A program made the position numbers and the translations under genes. The notes below the pieces were generated by a model, which saw only the letters and a program-made list of their open reading frames with translations, was not told the origin of the DNA and did no database searches. Shown piece after piece: positions 1-7,839 of a stretch of 64,000 nucleotides of DNA (position 1 is its first letter; the number at the start of each line of letters is the position of its first letter). This DNA comes from Simplicispira psychrophila DSM 11588 (GTDB lineage Bacteria > Pseudomonadota > Gammaproteobacteria > Burkholderiales > Burkholderiaceae_C), in assembly GCF_000688255.1 (NCBI RefSeq), contig NZ_JHYS01000002.1, positions 248,001 to 312,000 on the forward strand, in the 5' to 3' direction.

Positions 1-1365
1 GAACAGTTCGTTGTCCAGGCCGGCATAGCCTGAGGCCATTGAGCGCTTGTTGACGATGATGGTCTTGGCCTTGTACGCCTCCAAAATGGGCATGCCGTAG
101 ATCGGGCTGCCTTTGGTGTGCGCGGCCGGGTTCACCACGTCGTTGGCACCCAAGATGATGGCGACGTCGGCCTGACCGAATTCGCCGTTGATGTCTTCCA
201 TCTCGAACACTTGGTCATACGGCACTTCGGCCTCGGCCAGCAGCACGTTCATGTGGCCGGGCATACGTCCTGCCACCGGGTGGATGGCGTATTTGACGGT
301 GATGCCCTTCTCGGTCAGCTTGGCTGCCAACTCTTTCACGGCGTGCTGCGCGCGCGCCACGGCCAGACCGTAGCCGGGCACGATGATCACGGTTTCGGCA
401 TTGCCCAGCACGAAGGCGGCGTCGTCGGCGCTGCCGGTCTTGACCGGGCGCTGGTCTTTGGCCGCGCCCGCCACGGCGGCGTTGGCCTCGCCACCAAAGC
501 CGCCCAAGATGACGTTGAAGAACGAGCGGTTCATGGCCTTGCACATGATGTAACTCAGGATCGCGCCCGAGCTACCGACCAGCGAGCCAGCAATGATCAG
601 CATGGAGTTGTTCAGGCTGAAGCCAATCCCCGCTGCCGCCCAGCCGGAGTAGCTGTTGAGCATCGATACCACCACTGGCATATCCGCGCCGCCAATCGGG
701 ATGATGATCAGCACGCCGAGCACAAAGCTCAGGGTCAGCATGACGAAGAAGGCGGTCCAGTTTTCGGTCAGCATGAACACCAAACCGAAGCCGACGGTGG
801 CCAAGCCCAGCACCAAGTTGATCATGTGCTGGCCGCCAAACTGCACCGGCGCGCCCTGGAACAGACGGAACTTGTATTTACCGGACAGCTTGCCGAAGGC
901 AATCACCGAGCCGCTGAAGGTGATGGCGCCAATCGCGGCACCCAGGAACAACTCCAGCCGGTTGCCGGCAGGAATCGGATTGCCCTTGGCGACGATGTGG
1001 AACGCCCAAGGCTCGGCCACCGCCGCCACGGCGATGAACACCGCAGCCAAGCCGATCATGCTGTGCATGAACGCCACCAGCTCGGGCATCTTGGTCATCT
1101 CGACGCTGCGTGCCATGTAGGCACCCGCACCGCCACCGACCACCAGCGCGCCCAGCACGTAGGCCATACCGGTGCCAAAGGGAATGTTCAGCAGTTGCGC
1201 CTGGCTGTAGATCAGCCCGACGGTGGTCAGCGCAGCAATCGCCATGCCGATCATGCCGAACAGGTTGCCGCGGATCGAACTGGTCGGGTGCGACAGCCCC
1301 TTGAGCGCTTGAATGAAGCAGACGCTGGCGATGAGATACAGCAGCGTGACAAGGTTCATGCTCAT
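1..1365 (-). CDS. pntB: NAD(P) transhydrogenase subunit beta (partial at left edge)
   Basis: Beta subunit of the proton-translocating NAD(P)+ transhydrogenase in the inner membrane; it couples proton re-entry to hydride transfer from NADH to NADP+. The start is the ATG at 1363-1365, which overlaps the stop of the upstream pntA C-terminal gene as ATGA. The product opens MSMNLVTLLYLIASVCF and continues through many hydrophobic segments (domain II). Near residue 330 comes the domain III NADP(H)-binding motif PGYGLAVARAQ. The last readable residues, YAGLDNELF, are typical of the PntB C-terminus, so only a few residues are lost at the window edge. Translational coupling to the alpha genes is likely. 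The family assignment is secure. Confidence 0.96.
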   Translation of the reverse strand, partial: MSMNLVTLLYLIASVCFIQALKGLSHPTSSIRGNLFGMIGMAIAALTTVGLIYSQAQLLNIPFGTGMAYVLGALVVGGGAGAYMARSVEMTKMPELVAFMHSMIGLAAVFIAVAAVAEPWAFHIVAKGNPIPAGNRLELFLGAAIGAITFSGSVIAFGKLSGKYKFRLFQGAPVQFGGQHMINLVLGLATVGFGLVFMLTENWTAFFVMLTLSFVLGVLIIIPIGGADMPVVVSMLNSYSGWAAAGIGFSLNNSMLIIAGSLVGSSGAILSYIMCKAMNRSFFNVILGGFGGEANAAVAGAAKDQRPVKTGSADDAAFVLGNAETVIIVPGYGLAVARAQHAVKELAAKLTEKGITVKYAIHPVAGRMPGHMNVLLAEAEVPYDQVFEMEDINGEFGQADVAIILGANDVVNPAAHTKGSPIYGMPILEAYKAKTIIVNKRSMASGYAGLDNELF

Positions 1366-1700
1366 GCTTGGCCTCCTTCAGCCACTGCTGTCGCTGCGGG
1401 GGCGACTTTCTTTTCTTTCTTGCGGAACATTTCCAACATGCGACGCGTGACTAAAAACCCGCCAAAGACGTTGACGGCCGCCAGCGCGACCGCCAGCACA
1501 CCCATGCTTTTACCCAGCGTGGTTTCAGTCAAGGCGGCGGCCAACATAGCGCCGACGATGACGATGGCCGAGATGGCATTGGTGACGGCCATCAGCGGCG
1601 TGTGCAGCGCCGGGGTGACGGTCCAGACGACGTGGTAGCCAACGTAAATGGCCAGCACGAAGATGATGAGATTCATGAGGGTGGGGGAAACCAGATCCAT
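1362..1700 (-). CDS. pntAB: NAD(P) transhydrogenase subunit alpha, C-terminal membrane part
   Basis: A 112-residue protein corresponding to the membrane part (domain IIa) of PntA, encoded separately as in many alpha- and betaproteobacteria. It has three to four hydrophobic helices, including LIIFVLAIYVGYHVVWTV, and the conserved VTPALHTPLMAVTNAIS segment, where T-P-A-L-H-T-P-L-M is characteristic. It ends with a short charged tail. AGAGG lies nine bases before the ATG. The gene overlaps pntB by four bases, so the two are probably translationally coupled. It should form the membrane channel together with PntB and pair with the soluble PntA part at 2468-3583. Confidence 0.95.
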   Translation of the reverse strand: MDLVSPTLMNLIIFVLAIYVGYHVVWTVTPALHTPLMAVTNAISAIVIVGAMLAAALTETTLGKSMGVLAVALAAVNVFGGFLVTRRMLEMFRKKEKKVAPAATAVAEGGQA

Positions 1701-1721
1701 GGCGATGTACCTCTTGTTGTC

Positions 1722-2471
1722 TTAATGGGATAGAGCGATGGGGAAAGGAGGAACGGCCAGCATGCCGTCCAGCAAGGCCGTGCTTTGGCGTCCGGCGAGG
1801 GCGAGGGCGTGACTCCAGGCCTGGCCCGGACGACCGGCCGCTAGGAATTCCTGGTTGTTGCTGGTGGGCGGGCGCAGCAGGCGCTGGTCCACCACGGCTT
1901 GGATATCGACATAGGCGCCGCCTTGCGTGGCGTAGCGGTAGTGCAGGTGCGCATACGGCAGGTTGGGCGCCGCGCTGTGACTGCTCAACCACTGCGCCAG
2001 TACCGGCTGGTTTTTCTCCATCCAGCCCTCGTAATTGGCGAGGCGTTTGAAGCGCAGGCAGTCGATGCGTACGTGGCTGGTGAGGGTGCCTTTGGCGGTA
2101 GTCACGGCAGTGGCATCTTCGACCCATACCCCTTGCTGCGCCGGGCAGGTGTCTGTCCAGCGGATCTCCGGGTGCGGGTAGTTGGTGTGGTTGGTTTGTA
2201 CTTGCAGCACCGCCAGCCAGGCGCTGTCCGGCCCGCGCAGCCCGACGGTCCGGGTTTGCAAAGGCAGGGTGGCACCGACTTCCGGCAGCAAGGTCAAGGC
2301 CTGATCAGAGGCCCCCAGATCTACCCACTCGCCGGGCGGCAGCACCAGTTGGGCACGGCCTACGGGGACGGGTGCGGGCGTAGTCTGTAATGGCGCACAG
2401 GCGGTGAGTGCACCCATGGCAGCCCATACGCAGATGCTGCCGGCAGAAGTCAAACCCGGCACGCGCCTCAT
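1722..2471 (-). CDS. Putative lipoprotein embedded in the pnt operon
   Basis: A 249-residue protein whose N-terminus is a lipoprotein signal: charged MRR, a hydrophobic stretch, then the lipobox LTAC with the lipidated cysteine near residue 25. The remainder is soluble and has no family I recognise. It contains two further cysteines (DTCPAQQG and RIDCLRF) that could form a disulfide in the periplasm. Its start overlaps the stop of the pntA N-terminal gene as ATGA, and 21 bases separate its stop from the next pnt gene, so it is co-transcribed with the transhydrogenase. Whether it has anything to do with transhydrogenase is unknown. The gene is clearly real from frame, signal peptide and coupling. 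Confidence 0.8.
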   Translation of the reverse strand: MRRVPGLTSAGSICVWAAMGALTACAPLQTTPAPVPVGRAQLVLPPGEWVDLGASDQALTLLPEVGATLPLQTRTVGLRGPDSAWLAVLQVQTNHTNYPHPEIRWTDTCPAQQGVWVEDATAVTTAKGTLTSHVRIDCLRFKRLANYEGWMEKNQPVLAQWLSSHSAAPNLPYAHLHYRYATQGGAYVDIQAVVDQRLLRPPTSNNQEFLAAGRPGQAWSHALALAGRQSTALLDGMLAVPPFPIALSH

Positions 2472-3583
2472 TTGCGCCGCACCGTGCCTTCGTGCGCCAT
2501 CAGGCAGGCGACGACGATGTCGTCTTCCAAGTCCATGTGCAAGGCGCCTTCCTGGTTGAGCACCAGCTTGAGGAAGTCGAGTACGTTGCGCGCATACAGC
2601 GCCGAGGCATCGGCCGCCACCAGCGCGGGCAGATTGGTTTCACCCACCAGCGTCACGCCGTGTTTGATGACTGTCTGTCCGGCTTCGGTCAGGGGGCAGT
2701 TGCCGCCTTGCGGGGCGGCAAGGTCAATGATCACCGAGCCCGCCTTCATCGACTTGACCATGTCTTCGGTCACCAGCACCGGCGCGGCGCGGCCGGGGAT
2801 CAGCGCGGTGGTGATGACGATGTCGGCCAGCGCTACGCGCTTGGCGACTTCGGCCTTTTGTCGGTCCAGCCAGCTTTGCGGCATCGGACGGGCGTAGCCG
2901 CCGACACCTTCAGCAGCGTCTTTTTCTTCCTGGGTTTCGTAGGGTACGTCAATGAATTTGCCGCCGAGCGATTCGACCTGCTCTTTGACGCTGGGGCGCA
3001 CGTCCGAGGCTTCGATCACCGCGCCCAGGCGTTTGGCGGTGGCAATGGCCTGCAGACCGGCTACGCCGACGCCCAGAATGACCACGCGCGCCGCCTTGAC
3101 GGTGCCAGCGGCGGTCATCAGCATCGGGAAAAAACGCTGGTAGCGGTCGGCGGCCATCATTACCGCCTTGTAACCGGCGATGTTGGCCTGCGAGGACAGC
3201 ACGTCCATGCTTTGCGCGCGGGTGGTGCGCGGTGCGGCTTCCAGCGCGTAGGCGGTGACGCCGGCTGTGGCCAGCAGTTGCAGGCCGGCGGCATCAAACG
3301 GGTTGAGCATGCCGACCACTGTGCTGCCGGCACGCAACTGGGGCGCCTCGGCGGGCGTCGGGCAGCGCACTTTGAGCAGCAAATCTGTCGCCCAAGCCTC
3401 GGCTTGCGACACGATGTCTGCGCCAGCCGCAGCGTAGGCGGCATCGGTGACGCTGGCAGCAATGCCCGCGCCTGCCTGCACGCGCAAGGTATGGCCCTGG
3501 GCCTTGAGTTTCTTGACCGTCTCCGGGGTCGCGGCCACCCGCGTCTCTCCCGGCATGGTCTCGGCAGGCACACCTATCAACAT
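2468..3583 (-). CDS. pntAA: NAD(P) transhydrogenase subunit alpha, N-terminal NAD(H)-binding part
   Basis: A 371-residue soluble domain I of the transhydrogenase. It opens MLIGVPAETMPGETRVAATP, the usual start of the alanine dehydrogenase/PntA fold, and carries the glycine-rich NAD(H)-binding motif VVILGVGVAGLQAIATAKRL near residues 165-185. The conserved stretch DRYQRFFPMLMTAAGT precedes it. GAGGAGACAAC stands directly before the ATG. It is the first gene of a four-gene operon reading towards the left edge (pntAA, lipoprotein gene, pntAB, pntB). The length matches the split form of PntA. Confidence is high. Confidence 0.96.
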   Translation of the reverse strand: MLIGVPAETMPGETRVAATPETVKKLKAQGHTLRVQAGAGIAASVTDAAYAAAGADIVSQAEAWATDLLLKVRCPTPAEAPQLRAGSTVVGMLNPFDAAGLQLLATAGVTAYALEAAPRTTRAQSMDVLSSQANIAGYKAVMMAADRYQRFFPMLMTAAGTVKAARVVILGVGVAGLQAIATAKRLGAVIEASDVRPSVKEQVESLGGKFIDVPYETQEEKDAAEGVGGYARPMPQSWLDRQKAEVAKRVALADIVITTALIPGRAAPVLVTEDMVKSMKAGSVIIDLAAPQGGNCPLTEAGQTVIKHGVTLVGETNLPALVAADASALYARNVLDFLKLVLNQEGALHMDLEDDIVVACLMAHEGTVRRK

Positions 3584-3711
3584 GTTGTCTCCTCGTTTTT
3601 TGAAATGTCAGGGGTATCGCTTACTGACCCTGAGCTTACATGAAGAAATTTTGAGGCTTGAAAATTTGCTGACTGGTGAGGGAACTCTGCCTCTATTTTT
3701 TTGATCCCCAC

Positions 3712-3744
3712 AAAAAAACCCGATAGCTGTATGGCTACCGGGTT
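3712..3744 (-). terminator. Rho-independent terminator after fba
   Basis: Read on the minus strand, the sequence forms an 11-bp stem AACCCGGTAGC/GCTATCGGGTT with one G-T wobble and a 6-base loop, followed by seven T. It lies about 45 bases beyond the fba stop codon and separates fba from the pnt operon. Confidence 0.88.
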
Positions 3745-3788
3745 CTGAGCAGAGTGCGCCAGCGCTGTGATCAGCGCCGAGGACAACG

Positions 3789-4853
3789 TCAGCGCGCCAC
3801 TTGTGCCAGCGCTCCGGACGCGTATTGCGCCGCGATATCTTTCAGGCTGTAGCCTTTGATTTTGCTGGCTTGGCCTTCGCAGCCGAATTCGAGGTAGCGC
3901 TGCTTGCAGATGGCCTTGGCGGCTTCGCGGGCTGGCTTGAGCCATTCACGCGCGTCAAATTTGTCCGGATTTTCTGCTAGGAATTTGCGTACGGCGCCGG
4001 TCATGGCCAGGCGGATATCGGTGTCGATGTTGATTTTGCGCACGCCAAACTGGATGGCCTTTTGGATTTCTTCCACCGGTACGCCGTAGGTCTCTTTCAT
4101 TTGGCCGCCGTACTGGTTGATGATGGCCAGCAAGTCTTGGGGCACCGACGAGGAACCATGCATTACCAAGTGGGTGTTGGGAATGCGCTCATGGATGGCG
4201 CGCACGCGATCGATGGCCAGAATATCGCCGGTGGGCTTGCGCGAGAATTTGTAGGCGCCGTGGCTGGTGCCGATGGCAATCGCCAGGGCGTCGAGTTGGG
4301 TGCGCTTGACGAAATCGGCGGCCTGTTCGGGATCGGTCAGCAGTTGCTCGCGCGTCATCACGGCGTCGGTGCCGTGGCCGTCTTCTTTATCGCCCTGCAT
4401 GGTTTCCAGTGAGCCCAGACAGCCCAGTTCGCCCTCGACCGTGACGCCGACTTGGTGCGCCATAGCGACTACTTTGCGCGTCACTTCAACGTTGTACTCG
4501 TAGCTGGCAATGGTCTTGCCGTCGGCTTCGAGCGAGCCGTCCATCATCACCGAGGAGAAACCCAGATCAATCGCGCCCTGGCAGATGGCGGGACTTTGTC
4601 CATGGTCCTGGTGCATCACCAGCGGGATGTGCGGATAGGCTTCGACTGCGGCCAGAATCAGGTGCTTGATGAAGGATTCGCCGGCGTACTTGCGTGCGCC
4701 TGCACTGGCCTGCAAGATGACTGGAGACCCTGTTTCGTCGGCCGCCGCCATGACGGCCTGCACTTGCTCCAGATTGTTGACGTTGAACGCTGGAATGCCA
4801 TAGCCATTTTCAGCAGCATGGTCGAGCAGTTCGCGCATTGAGACGAGAGACAT
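3789..4853 (-). CDS. fba: Class II fructose-1,6-bisphosphate aldolase
   Basis: A 354-residue zinc-dependent aldolase that interconverts fructose-1,6-bisphosphate with dihydroxyacetone phosphate and glyceraldehyde-3-phosphate in glycolysis, gluconeogenesis or the Calvin cycle. Class II motifs are visible: [19 protein letters not shown] at the start, the metal-binding [30 protein letters not shown] and [12 protein letters not shown]. The length and C-terminal extension resemble the CbbA/Fba group of betaproteobacteria. AAGGA precedes the ATG at a normal distance. It lies on the same strand as pgk and pyk a few kb away, a loose central carbon cluster. An intrinsic terminator follows. Confidence 0.97.
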   Translation of the reverse strand: MSLVSMRELLDHAAENGYGIPAFNVNNLEQVQAVMAAADETGSPVILQASAGARKYAGESFIKHLILAAVEAYPHIPLVMHQDHGQSPAICQGAIDLGFSSVMMDGSLEADGKTIASYEYNVEVTRKVVAMAHQVGVTVEGELGCLGSLETMQGDKEDGHGTDAVMTREQLLTDPEQAADFVKRTQLDALAIAIGTSHGAYKFSRKPTGDILAIDRVRAIHERIPNTHLVMHGSSSVPQDLLAIINQYGGQMKETYGVPVEEIQKAIQFGVRKINIDTDIRLAMTGAVRKFLAENPDKFDAREWLKPAREAAKAICKQRYLEFGCEGQASKIKGYSLKDIAAQYASGALAQVAR

Positions 4854-4887
4854 GGGTGGATCCTTTCAGAGGGGGGTCGGACGGGTA

Positions 4888-4915
4888 CTTGGTAACCGCT
4901 TGGTAACCGCTTGGT
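4888..4915. repeat. Short direct repeat upstream of fba
   Basis: The 11-base unit CTTGGTAACCG occurs twice in immediate succession (4888-4898 and 4899-4909) and is followed by a third partial copy, CTTGGT. It lies 35-62 bases before the fba start codon, so it could overlap the fba promoter or serve as a binding site; no regulator can be named. Confidence 0.5.
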
Positions 4916-4926
4916 GTCTGGCGAGT

Positions 4927-6327
4927 TTACCCGGCCGTGCTTGGCTCCAAGGGGGTAAATGCGATGCGGTAACAGGTAGTGAAAGGCGCTGGCGCCGGCA
5001 CCGAGCCAAACTGCGCGCCATGGGCCAGGGCTACCCGCTTGATGATTTCATGCCCCAGGTGCAGGCTGTCTGCGGCGGCGGTTTGCGCCTTGGACACGGC
5101 AGCGGATTGATCTCCGTCCGGCCCATGGCAGGCGCGTGCGCCGTCGTCACACACCTGCACCCAGGCGGCATCCTCGGCGTTCCGGCCCAGCTGCAATTCA
5201 ATGCAGGTGTGCGCTGGGGTGTGCTTGAGGGCGTTTTCCAGCAAATTGCGTAGCGCCATGTCGAGCAGCAGAGCGTGTCCCTGCACCATCAACTGCGTGG
5301 GCCCGATGACTGCGATCTGGTCGCCGCGTTTCCAGGCGGCTTGCGCATGGTCGGCGCACACCGTGCGTGCCACTGCCGCCAGATCCACCGGGGCAGCCGT
5401 CTCATGCATTTGCGCCCGGCTGGTGTGGGCTAGTGCGAGTAACTGGTTTAGGACATGGCCGGCGCGCAAGGCGTCTTGCCCGATGCGTGCCAGTGCCTGG
5501 GTCTGGGCGTCGCCCTGCAGACCACCGCGCAAAGCGCTGGCCTGCAGCGAGATCGAGGACAACGGTGTACGCAGTTCATGTGCCACTTCATGTGCCAGGC
5601 GGCGCTCCCGCGCCAGCGCATCACGTTGGCGATCTAGCAGGGTGTTGATGGAGGCCACCACCGGTTCGAATTCGCTCCAAGCGTGGCGTGATGCCAGGCG
5701 CTGCCCGCTGCTGGCGTCGAGCGCGGTGACGTCGTGCGATAGTGCATAAAGCGGCTGCAAGCCCCGGCGCAGGGCCAAACCCAGCGCCAGCGCCACCACC
5801 GGCAGCAACCACAGGCCGGGTTCGATCATCTGTCCGGCAATGTCGTGTGCCAAGTCGTCGCGTTCGTTCAGATCGAGCAACACCATGATCTTGCGGCTGT
5901 GCGCCGTATCCCACTGCGAGAAGCTGCGCCAGGTGGTGGCATTCGTGCCCAGTGGCAGATCGGCAAAACCTTCTGCTGCGCTGAACAGCGGCAGCGGGGC
6001 GGCGCCGGTGTGCAGCAGCAAGCGCCCTTGCGCATCCCATTCCACCACGCTCAGCGATTGCTGGTAGTCGTGCTTTTTCAGCCCCGGCAGGTCGCGGCGC
6101 GGGGTGGTCTGCGCTGCCTCCATTTCTTGCGTGGTACCCACATTGAGCAGTAAGGCGGTGACACTGGCCAGGTGTCCGTCGGTGAGTTCGTCGGCTTCTT
6201 CGATGCCAGTCTGGTAACCCAGCACAACAAAGCTGAGCCACACCAGCCCCAGCGCGCCCAGCGACCACAGCAGCAGGCGCCGGGTCAGCGAGGGCCGCCC
6301 GGTCGCCTCATCGCGGGCATGGCTCAT
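4927..6327 (-). CDS. Sensor histidine kinase, PmrB/QseC type
   Basis: A 466-residue membrane histidine kinase. The chosen start, MSHARDEATG, overlaps the stop of the response regulator gene as ATGA, although the frame is open further upstream. Two membrane helices (one near residues 15-40, one near 170-195) flank a periplasmic sensor domain of about 130 residues. The phosphoacceptor motif HEVAHELRTPLSSIS follows a short HAMP-like linker, and a HATPase region contains RNLLENALKHTP. The C-terminal G boxes look weak: the usual DNGPGI is replaced by CDDGARACHG. The partner is the adjacent regulator. Closest known relatives by architecture are PmrB, BasS and QseC; the signal cannot be read from sequence. 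Confidence 0.9.
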   Translation of the reverse strand: MSHARDEATGRPSLTRRLLLWSLGALGLVWLSFVVLGYQTGIEEADELTDGHLASVTALLLNVGTTQEMEAAQTTPRRDLPGLKKHDYQQSLSVVEWDAQGRLLLHTGAAPLPLFSAAEGFADLPLGTNATTWRSFSQWDTAHSRKIMVLLDLNERDDLAHDIAGQMIEPGLWLLPVVALALGLALRRGLQPLYALSHDVTALDASSGQRLASRHAWSEFEPVVASINTLLDRQRDALARERRLAHEVAHELRTPLSSISLQASALRGGLQGDAQTQALARIGQDALRAGHVLNQLLALAHTSRAQMHETAAPVDLAAVARTVCADHAQAAWKRGDQIAVIGPTQLMVQGHALLLDMALRNLLENALKHTPAHTCIELQLGRNAEDAAWVQVCDDGARACHGPDGDQSAAVSKAQTAAADSLHLGHEIIKRVALAHGAQFGSVPAPAPFTTCYRIAFTPLEPSTAG

Positions 6328-7034
6328 GCGGGGTTCTCCCAGGGCATGAAATAACCCACCCCGCGCATGGTCAGGATGCAACTGCTGCCCAGTTTGCGGC
6401 GCAGGTGGTGGATATGTACTTCAATCGCATTGCTGTCAATCGACGACTGCCAGTTGTATAAGCGCTCCTCGATCTGCTGGCGCGATAGCACCCGTCCGCG
6501 TGCCTCCAGCAGCACCAGCAAGACAGAAAATTCGCGCGGTGACATGTCGATCAGTTTTCCGCTCAGGCGCACCGTCCGCGCCGCCGGATCGGCTTCGATC
6601 TCGCCGTAGCGAATCGTCGGCGATGCCCGACCTGCCGCTCGGCGCAGCAAGGCGCGCAAGCGGGCGTCGAGTTCATCCACATCAAATGGCTTGGTCAGGT
6701 AATCGTCGGCGCCCTGGTCCAGCCCGGCAATGCGCTGATGGACTTGGTCACGCGCTGTCACGATGAGCACTGGGGTTGACGGATCGGGCAGTGGCGCTAT
6801 TGCCGTCGCCGTGCCGCTGGTCGGCGCACTCAGGCGCAGGCGGCGGAGCAACTCGCTGCCATCGCCATCCGCCAACCCCAGATCAAGCAGTACGGCATCA
6901 AAATATTCGGCGCGCAAGGCGCTCCAGGCGCTGGCCACGCTATCGCACACATCGGCCGCATAACCGCGTTGGCGCAGGTTGCTGCACAGCCCGCTGGCAA
7001 TGCCGGGATCGTCTTCGACTACAAGAATTCGCAT
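6324..7034 (-). CDS. OmpR-family response regulator, PmrA/QseB type
   Basis: A 236-residue two-component regulator. The receiver begins [16 protein letters not shown], has the phosphorylatable aspartate in AVLLDLGLADGDG and the conserved lysine in GADDYLTKPFDVDEL. The winged-helix output domain contains LSPREFSVL-like and SNAIEVHIHHLRRKLG segments, typical of PmrA/QseB. An extra Ala-, Thr- and Pro-rich insertion (about 18 residues, SAPTSGTATAIAPLPDPS) interrupts the receiver before TPVLIVTARD. It is co-transcribed with the kinase and divergent from a PAP2 phosphatase gene; a PmrA-like box lies between the two. Confidence 0.94.
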   Translation of the reverse strand: MRILVVEDDPGIASGLCSNLRQRGYAADVCDSVASAWSALRAEYFDAVLLDLGLADGDGSELLRRLRLSAPTSGTATAIAPLPDPSTPVLIVTARDQVHQRIAGLDQGADDYLTKPFDVDELDARLRALLRRAAGRASPTIRYGEIEADPAARTVRLSGKLIDMSPREFSVLLVLLEARGRVLSRQQIEERLYNWQSSIDSNAIEVHIHHLRRKLGSSCILTMRGVGYFMPWENPA

Positions 7035-7073
7035 TTCGGCATTGTCGCCATCTCGCCGTACCAGCGTGGCGGT

Positions 7074-7090
7074 ATTAAGACGCGGTTAAG
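7074..7090. promoter_or_regulatory. Candidate PmrA/QseB-type operator
   Basis: ATTAAG-ACGCG-GTTAAG is a direct hexamer repeat with five-base spacing. It resembles the PmrA box (two HTTAAD hexamers five bases apart), except that the second hexamer begins with G. It lies between the divergent response regulator and PAP2 phosphatase genes, 40 bases from one start and about 24 from the other. The binding protein is inferred, not shown. Confidence 0.5.
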
Positions 7091-7113
7091 CCCGCCTGCC
7101 TATCGTGCGCTCC

Positions 7114-7839
7114 ATGCAGCGCTCGAACCTCTTACCCGCCCGTCTTCACCGTTTCACGCTTTCCTCTGATCTGGCTTGGACGGTAGCCAGTTTGTTGTGC
7201 CTGCTGGCTTGGGATGCCCTCGGCCTGGATCGTGCGCTGGCCCATGTTTTTGGCAATGACAGCGGTTTTCCGATGCGCCATCAATGGTTTTTTGTGCAGG
7301 TATTGCACGAGGGTCCCCGCCGCCTGGCCTGGCTGCTGGTGCTGTTTCTGGCCCTGGGGGTGTGGTGGCCAACAGGGATATTGCGGCGCATTGACCTGGG
7401 GGAGCGTCTGCAATGGGCTTTGAGTGCTTTGTTGGCCTTGGGGGTGGTGAGTGTGCTGAAAAACCTCAGCAGCACCAGTTGTCCCTGGGATCTGGCGGAG
7501 TTTGGCGGTGTGGCGCGCTATGCCTCGCACTGGGCTTTGGGTGTGTTGGATGGTGGTGGCGGGCGCTGCTTTCCGGCGGGCCATGCCTCGGCCGGTTTCG
7601 CTTTTTTGGGCGGTTACTTTGCCCTGCGCCGGCGCCAGCCGCACGCCGCGCGCTGGTGTCTGGCTGGCGCGCTGGTGGCGGGTCTGATTTTGGGTGTTGC
7701 CCAGCAGGTGCGTGGCGCCCATTTCATGAGCCATACGCTCTGGACCGGCTGGCTGTGCTGGATCAGTGGCTGGGGAGCCAATCAAATGGCTGGCGTACTG
7801 CGCCAGCGCCTTGCCACCCCCCACCGCGGTCTTAGCTGA
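7114..7839 (+). CDS. PAP2-family membrane phosphatase
   Basis: A 241-residue integral membrane protein of the type 2 phosphatidic acid phosphatase superfamily. It has about six hydrophobic segments and the three-part active site in slightly altered form: KNLSSTSCPWDL in place of the first motif, CFPAGHASAGF for the PSGH motif, and VRGAHFMSHTLWTGW for the SR-x5-H-x3-D motif. The arrangement resembles phosphatases acting on lipid A or undecaprenyl diphosphate. The ATG at 7114 is preferred; a GTG nine bases earlier is possible, and neither has a good ribosome site. The stop overlaps the convergent pyk stop by eight bases. Divergence from a PmrAB-like system suggests a role in envelope modification (inference). 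Confidence 0.85.
   Translation: MQRSNLLPARLHRFTLSSDLAWTVASLLCLLAWDALGLDRALAHVFGNDSGFPMRHQWFFVQVLHEGPRRLAWLLVLFLALGVWWPTGILRRIDLGERLQWALSALLALGVVSVLKNLSSTSCPWDLAEFGGVARYASHWALGVLDGGGGRCFPAGHASAGFAFLGGYFALRRRQPHAARWCLAGALVAGLILGVAQQVRGAHFMSHTLWTGWLCWISGWGANQMAGVLRQRLATPHRGLS

Noticed and set aside
118-1638. Long open frame on the plus strand across pntB
   Set aside because: Antisense to pntB; His-, Gln- and Arg-rich composition typical of a complementary-strand frame in GC-rich genes; no ribosome site and no recognisable domain.
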